A stretch of DNA of 64,000 nucleotides, taken from positions 42,001,237 through 42,065,236 of the forward strand of contig NC_016133.3 of the NCBI RefSeq assembly GCF_000005505.3. Reading direction: 5' to 3'. How positions within the stretch are numbered: position 1 is the first letter of the stretch; every line of letters begins with the position of its first letter. The notes under the pieces are model-generated. The model did not search any database. It saw only the letters and a program-made list of their open reading frames with translations, and was not told the DNA's origin. Source of the DNA: Brachypodium distachyon (lineage: Eukaryota > Streptophyta > Magnoliopsida > Poales > Poaceae). Positions 38,098-50,064 of this stretch are shown here, piece by piece. A program made the position numbers and the translations under genes.

Positions 38098-38885
38098 TAA
38101 TTTGACATTTTAAATGACATTAATCCCGGCAAGGCGAACCCATATCCCATATCAATACTAAGTGACATATGAGATATTTGATCCATGTCGGAAGTGGAGT
38201 CAAAAGGGGAAGAGTGGCATTCTGACATGGTCAAGGCGGTTTAACCCGACCTACTACGGTGCTCGTCTACTTTTCCATTTGTGAACTTAGGCTAGGGTTT
38301 GGGTGATAGCGGTGACCGCCGAAACACGCTACTCCTGCGGTGGGGATAAGAATTCTTAAGTAGACGTCTAAAAAAGAGAATACAAGCTAGTGCTTACCTA
38401 AGTGTCACATTTTACAGTGTAAACTATCATTCAAGAGCGTTTATACAATTTAAAAACATTAATAGTTTATTTTAGCGTCGAACTCTAAGTTAAGCATCAA
38501 CATCAGCTCTTGGGTCGAGAATAAATCCTAGACAAGCTAAGCAAGTGGGATTCTGACCCTAACGCGCACTTTAAGAGCCCCACGGAGATGACCTAAATCT
38601 AAGCTAAATTTGTTAATTCTGTTTTGCACTAGGTATTTATGAATGTCAGCTGTCACCATATTTCATGATAATAACTACACTCGACTTAGATATTACAATC
38701 TGATTTGACACTTCAAACTACATTTTGAATATGCCCCTGATCCCGGCAAGGTGAACCCGTGTTAGAACTATGCACACGTTGTTCCTGCACATTTGATCCA
38801 TATTAGAGTGAGCTAGAAAGGAGATAGGGAGTGTTCGACGTGGCTCGAGCGGGTTAGCACGAACCGCTGCGAGTGCTTATCTGGA
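38098..38885. repeat. diverged direct repeat pair
   Basis: Two copies of about 190 bp (38098-38290 and 38695-38885). They share TTTGACA(C/T)TT, ATCCCGGCAAGG(C/T)GAACCC, TTTGATCCAT and GTTTAACCCGACC-like / GGGTTAGCACGAACC segments. Nature unknown; possibly remains of a retroelement. Confidence 0.5.
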
Positions 38886-40358
38886 GAAGTTATGGTGAAA
38901 GTGATGAATACCCATCACGAGACTGGTAAGCGCGGGATGTGTAAAAAGAAATGTAACATTGCTATCGAAAGCGGTTCCTCTAACGTAGCTCTAGCAAGCC
39001 AGGGCGCTACAGTTGATCTGATCCTTTTAGGGTTTAGGGTAAGTTTCGTGTCTTGTCCACATTTGGTGAGATGTAGAAAGAAATAATTTGTTGATCAAAG
39101 TGATCACTTTACGTCGAAGGTGGCTTATAGTTGTAAAAACATGAAAACATTCCTCGTCGATCGGTGGCAGGACAAAAACTTAATAGTAGCAAAGCAAAAT
39201 ACATAGTAGCCACTTGTTTTGAATTGGATCGCCATCTATACTTGCTATATAAAGTATGATATTGGTGAATCAATGACCTTCACCATCCATGTAATCAAAT
39301 TGATGCCTCAAAGGTTTAGTCGAATCACTGCAAATTACTAACAATTGCATCACTAGTTAGTCCCAAATTAATTAATCATCTTTTTTATTTTTCCTATGCC
39401 ATGTTTAGTTCATATCACCTCTAAAAAATGTTCAATGTCGATGACCAAGGAAACAGTTTTCAAATATTTCACAGCATAGGTTTCATGAAGTACTTCTGAA
39501 CAAAATATGCATTAAACGTAGTTGTTTACCAACATACATAAACACTAATATAGGTTGTGGTCCTTATTTCATGTGAATAAAATTAAATACACGATGGACA
39601 AGCAGGAGTCGCGAGCTCATCACAACCGATGTAGAAAAGGCAAGGATAATTAAAGGGAGGCCCGGGCCAATGCCACCAAAAAAAATGGAAGTAAGTAGTG
39701 GGAGAATAAGAAAGAAAATTGGGACAACATTTTATCGTCATCGGTTCCAAATTACATCTAACATGAAAGCTGACGAGTGCCCATTTCAAACTTGAAGGCG
39801 AGTAATAGACTTGACGAAAGGAAGAAAAAAAATTCTTTTCAAACTACCCTTTTGAGTCGTGACGACTCGCGTAGGTCATGATTTTGGATCCAATCGTACA
39901 AGTTGGAGAAACGTAGTTCCCAAAGGAAGGAACCTAGGTTGTGAACCTTGGAAGATGTTTGAGGAGGCAGATGTTGTGAGTAGGGAGGCATTTGAGCCCT
40001 CCATCGCGTAATGGGCACAAACTTCTTCCCAAACAACTTAATTTTCACCGACCACCACTTATATGCTCCCCCTATCCAAAATAAATCACAATAGTGTTGT
40101 ATAATTATTGAATCATTCCAATGGCTGGGAAGCATGATTGACCGATCATAGCATATATATGTGGGCGTCGTCTGAAATGCTAAGATCTCATGCCAATGTT
40201 TTTTTGCCAACTAGGGCTCAATTCTATTATCCATACTTATCAATTCATGGGCAACTAAAACCTTGTCCCAACACCAAATATACCCTGGTTATTGTATATC
40301 TGTTTTGGCAGAGTAAAAATTGATAATGATAAGCTGTTTTTGGTATACATCACAAGTT

Positions 40359-40363
40359 GCGGG

Positions 40364-40406
<43 letters not shown>

Positions 40407-40431
40407 GCGTGTTCGATCCACGCTCACCGCA
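40359..40431 (+). tRNA. tRNA-Phe (GAA)
   Basis: 73 bases folding into a full cloverleaf. The acceptor stem GCGGGGA pairs with the 3' end. The D-arm TAGCTCAGTTGGGAGAGC carries the A box, the anticodon GAA is at 40392-40394, and the T-arm GGTTCGATCC-like segment (GTGTTCGATCCACGC) carries the B box. No intron and no encoded CCA. T-runs at about 40439 and 40446 serve as the Pol III terminator. It looks functional. Confidence 0.95.
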
Positions 40432-41654
40432 CAGACAATTTTGTATTTTTTTTCTGCAAGCACTGCTCAAGATATGTACTGTAGCCGCATCTGACAACAG
40501 GTCAATGTCAGTGCTAACAGGGAGTAACCAAGTCCCAGATGCTGCATTGTTTCACAGGTCAACGTCAATGCTAATCAACTAATGTTTCCGTCATTCCATG
40601 TCCCAGGTGTTTGCTTTGTTTCGAGATTGTGCACACGACATGAAAAGTACAAGTGACTAGCCTACAATCTTTCGCTCATTTCTGCTTCTGGTATAGAAGT
40701 TTCTAGGTCAAGTCCAGAATATTATATCGCCTCTTTGATTTCAAGATCTAGTCCAAAAAATATTATATGGTCTCTTTGATTCCCAAGATTGTGAAGATGA
40801 ACAAAAAAAAAGCGTTACAAGGTCATGGCAATTCGAATCCTACGAGACTATATTTGCACCAAAAGCTAACTGTTTGCGAGGCTAGCTGGGTCTCTCGTTC
40901 GGGTAATGTTTTAGCCTACAGTGTCGCACATTTTGATAGGGAAGTTGGGTCTATTGGTGTTCTGGCTGATTCAATCCCGCGACCTATGCAGGACAGGATC
41001 GACAAACTCTGTACTTAGGGAAACTATTACAGCCAATAGAATCCTTTTCCCATCAAATTTTTTTTTTGGCACCGAAGCTTGTTTGATTGAACCACAAGAA
41101 AATCATAAGAATTTTTGCAAGAGATTGGAGTGAACGTTAACTTTCCCATGAAATATGGCACAATGAAATCCTTAGGGAAAAAATCATGTCAATCCTACAA
41201 ATCACACAAACAACTAGGAATCTTTTTCTAAGGATCGAAATCCTTCATAATTCACATGAAAATCATTTTGAATCACCCAAATCATTTTTGCTTCTAGTAT
41301 GAAAGTTTCAGGATGCAATCCAGTCGTCCAGATTCCAGAACATTAAACCACAACAGCGACTGCTCTATCAATATCTCATATTTTGTTCATTCCTGCTTCT
41401 AAGTATATAAAAGTTCCCAGATCTAGCCCAAAACATTACATCACACAACAGTTTTCCAAGGGAACACAGTTCTTCCTTCCCCAGCCCAGATTCTCCCACC
41501 AGACGAGAGACGCACGCTCCCCCGTCGCCAAAAAAGAACAAGAATGATTCCGGATATCCCCTACAACACTGGAGAATCCCAAGCTCCAGGCACCCTTCTT
41601 CCTACTGCCCTACATGTACACACAGCTGACCTCCTGATGCCTCCCATTCGCCGG
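40432..41654. other. intergenic region, 3' side of bromodomain gene
   Basis: Contains an RNase H-like retroelement scrap (see separate entry). The last few hundred bases should hold the 3' UTR of the minus-strand bromodomain gene. Confidence 0.45.
40767..41018 (+). pseudogene. RNase H-like C-terminal fragment of a non-LTR element (tentative)
   Basis: An open frame of 83 codons whose second half reads ASWVSRSGNVLAYSVAHFDR. This resembles the W.xRxxNxxAHxLA signature at the end of plant RVT_3/RNase H-like domains. It has no promoter and no surrounding reverse-transcriptase sequence, so it is at most a relic. Confidence 0.4.
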
Positions 41655-44600
41655 TCACTTCCTCCCGCGCCTCCTTGTCGCCGGCCGGTCCTCAGCCTTG
41701 GCCCTCTTGGGCGGCGGCGGAGACGGAGGTGCGGCAGCTCTTTTTGGGGGGCGGCCCACGTTCCTCCTCCCTCTTGACGGCGGCGTTTCAGCTGCAGCGG
41801 ACCTCCTGGAGCTGGAGGAGCTGCCATTGTCCTTCCCTCTGCCGGCCTTCTTCTCCTCCGTCTGCTCCGTCGCCGAGAGCTTCAGCGTCTCCAGCAGTGA
41901 CACCCTCTCCGTCGACTGTGACGAGCTCTGCTTCATCCGGTTGAGGAAGTCCACCGCGTTCCGCTTCTTGACGACGCCACCTTCCCCCGCCGCCTCCGCC
42001 TTGCCGCGGCCGCCACTCTTCTTGTCAGGCTTCTTGCTCGCTTCGGCAGCGGCAGCCGCAGCGCTCCCCTTGGATCTCGTCCTCCTCCCAACCGGAGACC
42101 CGTTCATGGCAGGTTCCCGGGTCTTGCTCGACCTCAGCGTCCTGCCACTGGCGCTTCCCCTCTTCTTCTTCTTGTCTTCCTCTTCCTCCTCGTCTTGCTC
42201 CTCCTCTTCATCAGTGTCGTCCGCCTTCTCCACTTTCTCCTCCTTGCCAGCATTCGCCGCGGCCTTCGCAATGGAGCTCCTCTTCCGGCTCACCATGATC
42301 GGCGTCGACTTCTCCATGAGCGACCCCTCGGCCTCCGCCTCCGGCTTAGGCTTCTTCCCGCCATCCGCCGAGCCGCCGCCGCCCGCCGCGGCAGCAGCAG
42401 CAGCAGCAGAAGCCTTCCCGGCAGCCCCACCGGGGAGAGAGCCCGAGATGCGCTTGGAGACGAGCGCGCGGGTCCTGGCGGCGGCGGCTTGCTCCATCGA
42501 GCCGCGCGGGAAGAAGACGAGCGCGTTGGCGCAGAGCAGCAGCAGGTCGCGGTAGAACTCGGAGGCCGATGTGTAGTAGCACGGGCTGCCGCCTTTCCCG
42601 GTAGTAGCCGTGGGCCCGCCTGATTCCAGCTTGGATCTTATCATCTCCAGGTCCACGTGGCACCTGATGGTGCTCCTGTACTTGCCGCACTCCTGCGAAA
42701 TCGTTTCGGTCGGTCGATAAGTAGAAAGCCACAAGCCCACAAACGACCACGAATATAAATAGAACAAACAATAATGAAAGAATCGATTCCAAATACAAGT
42801 ACAGTATACCAGTAGAAAAAATAGACATAACACAGCGCGCATGTGAGACCACGATTTGTTCCGCTTCTGTTTCTTTCGGAGAAAAAAAAATACGGAGCAG
42901 AAGCAGTCAATACGGAAGAGAAGGGTAGATTGTATGTATCCTGCAGCAGGTGGCAGGTAGGGCTAAGTCGCCGACAAACCGGGCCCGCTATTCACTTGGA
43001 AGAGAGACACTGCACGCCGGTCCCCACCAGCAGGAACGCGAAACGCGCCCGTTGTCAGGACGCCGCCCCACCTCCCTTGTCTCGAGTTGTGCAACACGGT
43101 GACCATTAGGTATCCATTGATCTCATTAGTACAAACAATTGAACTAGTTTTCAAAAAGTTGAGTTATTTTAAAATCTTAGTTCATTTGGTTAAACTAAAG
43201 AGGATCAAAGGGGATCCTGAGGGTCACGATTCTGCAGCTCTAATTGGACGGCCCAGATCGATCGGATCCGTGGCAGGATCACCGACCGAGACAAGAGTAC
43301 GAGACCGTGCGAAGAACAACAAGATTCCAAGTCTCGTTTTCGCGAGCCGAGAATGGGACGCGAGCGTTCCAGTTTGGGGGCAGAGCAACCGTGTGCTACC
43401 CGAAGTTTATTCTTCCACTTGATCAAAAATAGTTTAACACGTCGTCGCGTGCTTCGCCAGAATTGTTGCTAAGCGCCCAAATGGGATCTCATCATGATAC
43501 GGGCGTGTCCAAGCATTTGTTACTTAACTTATTAATCAAGGTGATTAAGCATTTACTGGGCGTACGGTAAGGAAAATGTGGATAGGGTGGTAAATGTAAA
43601 ATGGCAGATGGTCTTTCCGAGAGAGGGTAAAGAAAGGAGAATGGGTTTTTGTCTTTTACCTGGCTCTCGAGCCGCCGCTCGAACACAGAGCCGGACTTGC
43701 TGGCCCGGACCGACTCCAGGAAGGCGAGAAGCGGCTCGGCCTCCGCGGCGGGGAGCGGCGCGGACGCAGACGAGGAAAGCGCCTCGCCGCCGACCTTCCG
43801 CAGGCGCCGCTTGGATGGGCTGGCGGAGCTCTGCACGTCGCTGCTCTCCTTCTCCTCCGCGTCGGCTTCCTTGGGTGCGGCCACCGACTCGCCGGAGGCG
43901 TTCTCCTCCTCCTCCTTCACGGCGCCCGCGTCGGGCTCGTCCTCATCCTCCACCGCGGCGTGCCCATCGGCGCCAGAAACCCCGTTCTCCCCGCCAGCCT
44001 CCTCGGGTGACTCGTTCATGGCCTCCTCCTGCTCCTCCTCGGACGCCGGCGTTGTCTCGCCGGAGACGGCGGAGAGGCTCTTCTCCCTCTCTTCCTTGAG
44101 GCGTTTCACCTTTGATTCCAACGCCCTGACCATGCCAAAATAAAATGTAAAAAATAAGCAATATTCTACAGAAAAAACAGCCACCGACCGATCAGCATCT
44201 GACGGGCCGCGAGAGCACACCACGGACTGAACGAACCGGGCAAAGCTGAGAAGCGTTTTGAAGTATCTGAACATTTTCCGGCCGTGAATATTTACCCGAT
44301 CGAGAGATCATGTCGCTCGACCTCGCGGCGGAGCTCGGCGACCCGCAGCTTTCGAAGTTCCTCCATACACGACGCGGCGGCGGCGACGAGTTCTTCCCCG
44401 TCGGCCTCGGCGTCGCCGGCGGCGAACCTGCGGCGGATGAGGCGGAAGCGGAGGCGGCAACTCTCGGGCGTGAACCGCGCGACGGCCGCGGCGGCGGCGG
44501 GGACGCGCGCCCGCAACTCCTCTGCCACCTTTTCCCAGCAAGCGCCGCCGTGCCGGTTCACGAGGCACGCCAGGAGGAGCTCCTCCAGCGTGCCCCAGAT

Positions 44601-44663
44601 CTCGCCGCCGGCCGCCGGCGAGTCGGGCGCGGCGTCGTCGGGATCGTTCGATCCGTCCGCCAT
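41655..44663 (-). CDS. Myb-like / bromodomain nuclear protein
   Basis: Exons 44663-44296, 44125-43660 and 42692-41655 join to 623 aa. The N-terminus has a single Myb/SANT-like segment (IWGTLEELLLACLVNRHGGACWEKVAEELRAR) followed by a coiled coil (EELRKLRVAELRREVERH, ALESKVKRLKEEREKS). A long acidic linker comes next. The bromodomain spans the exon 2/3 junction (LLAFLESVRASKSGSVFERRLESQ, then YRSTIRCHVDLEMIRSKLESG and YTSASEFYRDLLLLCANALVFFP). The Asn in CANALVFF occupies the acetyl-lysine-binding position. The C-terminus is basic and low in complexity, with AT-hook-like RRNVGRPPKR. It matches the plant 'DNA-binding bromodomain-containing protein' family (At3g57980, At2g42150 type). Expected role is a chromatin reader in the nucleus. 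Confidence 0.88.
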
Positions 44664-45299
44664 CCCCCTCGTCCTCCTCCCCGCCCAATCGTTCCGACCC
44701 GGTTAGGGCAAGGTAGGGCTGCCGCCCTACCTTGATTTTCGCCTCAGTTACGAATTGGAGAAAATTGGTTCATGGGGCGATGCGGGGAGAAACGGTCGGG
44801 AGCGAGAGAGACGAAGGGGAGACCAACCGGCGGTGTGGACGCTAGCGCGAGGAGGAAGACGAACGAGGGGCCTGTGGCGGCGGTCGGCAGCGGACGAGCC
44901 GGAAGGAGGGAGGGGTGGCGGCGCTCGCGCGAGGATGAAGACGAGCGAGGGGAGGGGCCTAGGGCGCTCGCTCGGCAGCGAGATGGGCCAGAACAGAGGG
45001 AAGGAGGGGTGCGGCACAGGAAGGCAAAAAATAAATAAAACCCTAAATAAAAGGGGGGAATACAGATGGGCTACGGTCCGGGGGAGAAAAATAAGTGAGG
45101 GCACAGACCGGCCGGTATTTGAAGGAATAATCCGTCTTTGGTCCTTAGATTTTGTTTATTTTTTATTCTTTTACCACGGCTATCCTACTCTCTACGATGC
45201 TCAACACAGTTTCAGTCGACACACTTGAGGGTTGGTCCTTTTATGTTAATGCTGTCGAGCAGATCTATTTTTATGCTAATGAACAATGTTTTGTTTGTG
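44664..45299. other. 5' flank of bromodomain gene
   Basis: GC-rich to about 45000 and probably the 5' UTR/promoter of the minus-strand gene. The plus-strand open frames there reflect composition only. Confidence 0.5.
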
Positions 45300-45701
45300 C
45301 AAAAAAACTATAACGTACTTACCATCCATACCCTAATTTGTCACAGAAGCGGGTCGAAATCCAATTAGTTATGTTCTAACTCCAATTGTCGTGTAGTTGT
45401 CCGAACATAGTTCTATTTATGCAGTATGTACCAAATGGCAGTTAGTGCAGTTAATGGGGTATGCTCAGAAAGGCCGTTACGTCATACTAATTTGAATGGT
45501 ACGCCACATCACCCAACCAACACATGACAGGTGTTTCCATTGAGTCGTCTTCACATATGTTAACTCATCATCTCTTTAAATTGGGACATATTGTAGTTAA
45601 TATTGAACGATGAAACGACAAAGTGACTGGATTCTAGTCATGTCATAGCTACGGACAAGAAGAATGTTATATGCCAGTTATATTTAGAATTTGCGTCTAA
45701 G

Positions 45702-45833
45702 GTTATATGCAGGGCGGAGCTAGAGTGACATCAACGGGAGTTTACTAGAATGTTTGGACTTTTTCGTATGTTGTATTTTGGTACACCATAGCTTTACCTA
45801 CATTTGGGTGGTGCCCAAACTCATTATTTTAAG
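45702..45833. mobile_element. hAT-type MITE in repeat copy A, right part lost
   Basis: Begins with CAGGGCGGAGCTAGAG at 45710, just after the 8 bases GTTATATG (45702-45709), the target duplication seen beside copy B. The right terminus is not recognisable in this copy; the Pack-MULE-like element inserted inside it. Confidence 0.5.
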
Positions 45834-46850
45834 AATAAATATCACAAAACACCTGGTTCTGACGAACTGTATCATAGAAGTACATCTTTTCGTTTTCTTT
45901 TCACTTAACCTGTATTCTTGGACTAAACCGTATCGCATAACCCGTAAATTCGCTGACAACGCTGCTAACAAGGAAACTGCCATGGGGCCCACCTGTCGGC
46001 CTCTGAAACAAGATCTAGCTTAGCTTCGTAAGACGGAGCTACTTCTGTTCGTAAGACATGCCCTGCCCCCCCGTTGCCCTTATCCAAGCACCGCCGCGCT
46101 GCCATTTTCACCGGCGAGCGCTCCCGCCCCCGCCTGCTGCTCTCCAGCCCCGCACGCGCCACCCCCGTCCCCGCGCCCGCATGGCATGGAAGCCGCACGA
46201 GCCCCAAGCCCCCTCCCGCGGGTCTTCTTCCCCAAGACCGGCAAAGCGCCGCCCGCGCCAATCCACTCGCTCATGACCTCCCGCACGAAGGCGACGACAG
46301 CAAGGCCAGCACGACGTCCAAGATCCTTCTGGCGCCCTCGCCCTCGTCCCCGACTGCCCCGAGCGCCCCCGCACCGAGCTCCTCCTCCGCCGACCACGCC
46401 TCGCCGTTGACTCTCATCATCCGGCTTCCTCTTCCTTGACCGACCCCACCTACGAGTTCGTGGTGAGCTTCTCCATCTTTCCCCCTATTTCCCCCTCGGA
46501 TCCACCCCCGTAGAGCCTTGCCATTTTGGTCACCGCCGGCAAGTTTCTCCCAAGAGCGTTCTGCTCTCCTGCGCCGTCCATGGTGGGAGCGTCCCAGCCC
46601 AAGTGAGGCCCGCAGACTAGCCGCACCTGCTGCCCCACAACCCTGCTGCCCAGCTGCGCCGCCCGCTCGTCGTCCCGGTCGGAGGAGGCCGCCACTGTGT
46701 GTCAGTTTCCCTATTAGCGGCGTAGATAGCGAGATTTAGGGTTTTGCGATACGGTTTAGTCCAAGAATACGGGTTAAGTGAAAAGAAAACGAAAAGGTGT
46801 AGTTTTGCGATACGTTTCTTCTGAAACCAGGGTTTTTGTGATATTTACTC
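45833..46850. mobile_element. Pack-MULE-like Mutator element with long inverted ends
   Basis: 1018 bp flanked by a perfect 9-bp direct repeat TTATTTTAA (45824-45832 and 46851-46859). Terminal inverted repeats of about 110 bp (45833-45943, 46738-46850) begin GAATAAATATCACAAAA / GAGTAAATATCACAAAA. They share CTTTTCGTTTTCTTTTCACT and TATTCTTGGACTAAACCGTA. A 9-bp duplication with long inverted ends is the Mutator signature. The interior (about 46040-46735) is strongly GC-rich, unlike the AT-rich flanks, and has proline-rich coding-like frames but no transposase. That is what captured host exons look like in Pack-MULEs. The source gene is not identified. Confidence 0.85.
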
Positions 46851-47750
46851 TTATTTTAACCTAATTACTAAGGGTGGAAAAAACTTTACCGCACCGCTAA
46901 GTCCTTGCGCATTAACCGCGGTGGGCATAGGCAGAGGCAAGACAGGTGTAGGCAAGCATGAAAGTTTACATTGTAATCCAGTGTCATTGCTGGGGATGGT
47001 CGGGATGGTTATTATTGGAATAAAGTGAGGTGAGATCGATAGTCATGAGTGGCAAGTCGATGGTGGTGACATTGTTTGTGACCGTGATCGATAACACTAT
47101 GCAGAGAGTGAGACGAGATGGCGGGGGATGACTTCTTCAGATTCATATGGAATGATGTCATAAAACTACATTGTTTACTGTAAATGACATTGTTCGTTGT
47201 AAATGATTTACCTTTGCCTTCTTTTGTGTTGACATTTTAACTCTAGTCTTTATGATTATACGATATGGACATTGTAAATAAAATAATGAGCATAAATCAG
47301 GTTAAACTTAGGCTTTTAATGAACCGTCTCGACCAAGCTAAGGATTTTGCTCACTAAAATTAACGAGCTTGACAAGTTTGGAAGAAACTATAGTGTAATT
47401 ACTATCCATATGTCTCAAGAGTTTGTCACAAAAGCGTTATAATTTCGAGTAGTTATATTTGCAGCTTCAGTTGTGTTGTAGTTGTCTGAAGATCGTTATA
47501 TATTTACGTGGTATGTACCAATTAGTAGTTAGTGCAATTAAGGGGATATACTCGGAAAGGTCGTTACTCCGTGCTAATTTGTATGTCCTGCCAAGTCACC
47601 TCCAGTTGAAGTCCAACCGAGGTTCCCAATGAGTCTTCACATATGTTAACTCATCATATTTTTGCAATTGGGATATATGTAGTAAATAATCAATAATGAG
47701 ACTAGGTGTATATACCAATTATAATTAGAATTCTAATCTAGGGTTATACA

Positions 47751-47941
47751 CATGGGCGAACCTAGAGCGACATCAACTGGGTTCTGAAGGTCTAAACTTA
47801 TTTGGATGTTATATGTTGGTTCATCGGATTCAAATTACGGGTGTTAGGGTGGTGCACAAACTGATTATTTTGAACTAATTACTAAGGAGAAATTCTACGG
47901 GTTTCCTTGGAACCGTAAGTCATAGTGCAGCTCCACCCCTG
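47751..47941. mobile_element. hAT-type MITE in repeat copy B
   Basis: 191 bp with short inverted ends (CATGGGCGAACCTAGAG and its counterpart CAGCTCCACCCCTG). It is flanked by GTTATACA (47743-47750) and GTTATATG (47942-47949), a slightly decayed 8-bp target duplication. Confidence 0.6.
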
Positions 47942-48765
47942 GTTATATGAACAAGGATTCATTAACCGCGGTGGGCAAAGTCAAAGAAAAAAAATGGTGT
48001 AGTCAAGCCTGAAAGTTATCATCATAATCCACAAAGTGTCATGTGTTGTGATGATCACCGTGGTTATTGTTGGAATAAGTAAGGAGATCGGAGAGTGATA
48101 GTTGTGAGTGGAAAGTTGATGTTGATGGCATTGTTTATGATAGTTATCAACGACACTATGCATAGAGTGAGAGACGAGGTGGTTGGTGGGGTGAAACTTG
48201 AGATTCATACGGTATGATGCCACATAATTATAACAACTTGCTATTTCTTCAACACCTTAATCAGAAGAAACAAATAACCTTGTTAATGTTTGAATCTTTA
48301 ACATGCTTGTGATTTTTGTGTCAAAAATAAACCCTTCGTGTTCTAAGTGAAATAATTCCAATACTCTAGTTGTACTAAATTTGTTCCTCGCTCGCAAACT
48401 ACTCAACTCCTTACAAACCTTGGCTCGACTCAATAATGTAAGGAGAGGGTAGTAGTCGTGAGTGGCAAGTCGATGCTAATGGCATGGCAACTTGAGATTC
48501 ATATGGTATGATGTCACAAAACTAAAATAACCTCTTGTTCCTACAACACCAACATTGTAAGGAACTTAAGCTGACGTATGTTTGTGTGTTTAGTTTCTAA
48601 AAAATAAACACTTGCATCTTGAGTAAAAGTAAATAATTTTAGTGTTGTAACTTTATGAGTTAAATTGGCTCTTATTACATATATAGGATACCAACCAGGG
48701 GTGTCAAAAATCTCGAAACTCACAGTCCACTCGACTCGTTAAAAACTTGGCTCGAACTTGTTTCC

Positions 48766-50064
48766 TTAAGAAGTCCCTGCATCAATATGCCCTAATCAAA
48801 GTGTTTACCATATCATACCCTAGCTCTCTGAGCATCTGATACATCCATAGCAAGGACCACACATCCACATCAAAAAAATCATACGAATCAACGCTGGTAT
48901 GTAGATAAGTTCTCTTACAACCGATTCCACAAAAGAAGCCACCACAGTGTAGCTCCACGCTAAAGCTGTCAACGGAATCACCTAAGATGGAATGAGAAAA
49001 AATGCAGCTCCTTGTTGGACTTCAACACACGTTATAGGAATTTCCAATATTGAATCCCTCGATAGTCATGCGAGCGAGATGCGCAATAGATACGGGCCTA
49101 AGAACAACAAATTGTGCAAAAACTAGTAACAAACTACGCTAATGCAAGTTAGGCCATACGTAAACCAACATCGAGATACATGACCATATTGTAATCTCGG
49201 GTGTCGTTGTCCGGATCTATACATTACGGTTCCATCGCCGAGATGGTGGTCCACATGGATCTCACACTGCAACCGCGGACAAGCTTACGACAATGGTTCC
49301 ACCCTCAATCGGCTCTGAGGTCGCCCTTCCGCCTCCTAACTCGATCTTGGTAACGATGTTGCTCGGGCAAGGATAGTAAGGGCAGAAGAAGCTGTATGTG
49401 ACAACAAAAAAAGCGATCCCAGGTGGCCTCATCAGCTTCGTTAATGGGCCATGGTCCTCTTTGAGTCGAATAATTTCCATAGGAATTTCGGTGGGTTTGC
49501 ATCTTTAGGATTTTACCCTATATGGTTGTATATGGTTGTTTGATTTGTATGATTGAATAAACATGGGAAATGTTCTTAATAATTTATTGTTACTAAAAAT
49601 TTCCATACACTAAAACCTCCTGTTAATATTACTTTGTTTTTAATTTCTTTGTTCACAAAGTTTGGTGCAACCACATTTTCATAGGCTTCAAATGGGCATG
49701 ATGATATTGCAATCCGAGGAGCTGTTCCTGGTTCCAGCCGATCGTTTTGACACAAGAATTCACAGCCATCGTAGGGGACATACAAGCTGATATGCTATCT
49801 TTTCCCCAAATTTTCACGTTTAGAAAGCACAGTACTCCTACAAAATTACTGGTTCTTTTATTCGGGAGCCTCTTCTCGTTGCGTGGTCTGACTAAATTAC
49901 AGTATATAGATTCAGAACTGTTGTTCACAAATGGTAGCAGTGGAGTACTGATTTCCCTTTCGAGGGACAAATGCTAGAGAACAAAATTCAGTTCCACCGA
50001 TCCCCAGAATCAAACGCAAGCAGCAGTCAAACAATGAGATCAGCTTTTGAAACTTGAGCGGCGC
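48766..50064. other. intergenic region
   Basis: AT-rich, without a supportable gene. The final few hundred bases should hold the 3' UTR of the minus-strand OEP40-like gene. Confidence 0.45.

Larger units (their letters stand above)
37579..40358. other. intergenic region with repeats, upstream of tRNA
   Basis: A MITE lies at 37779-37896 and a diverged direct repeat at 38098-38290 / 38695-38885. A minus-strand open frame at 39839-40210 (with WRAQMPPYSQHLPPQ) is unrecognised and has no supporting context. Otherwise AT-rich non-coding sequence. Confidence 0.4.
45300..48765. repeat. Tandem array of a roughly 1-kb non-coding repeat, three copies
   Basis: Copy A starts at about 45300 and runs to about 47340, interrupted by a 1-kb insertion. 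Copy B spans about 47381-48430. Partial copy C covers about 48430-48765. Shared landmarks include TACCATCCAT / TACTATCCAT starts, GTAGTTGTC(C/T)GAA, TCACATATGTTAACTCATCA, TTAACCGCGGTGGGCA, GTGAGTGGCAAGTCGATG and GATTCATA(T/C)GG(T/A)ATGATG. Copies are diverged, so the duplication is old. No ORF is conserved between copies. Confidence 0.75.

Noticed and set aside
41698..42555. Long plus-strand frame opposite the bromodomain gene exon 3
   Set aside because: Ser/Ala/Leu low-complexity shadow of the Lys/Glu/Ser-rich minus-strand exon.
44755..45228. Plus-strand open frame upstream of the bromodomain gene
   Set aside because: Composition-driven, Arg/Gly-rich, no known domain. It overlaps the likely promoter and leader of the minus-strand gene.
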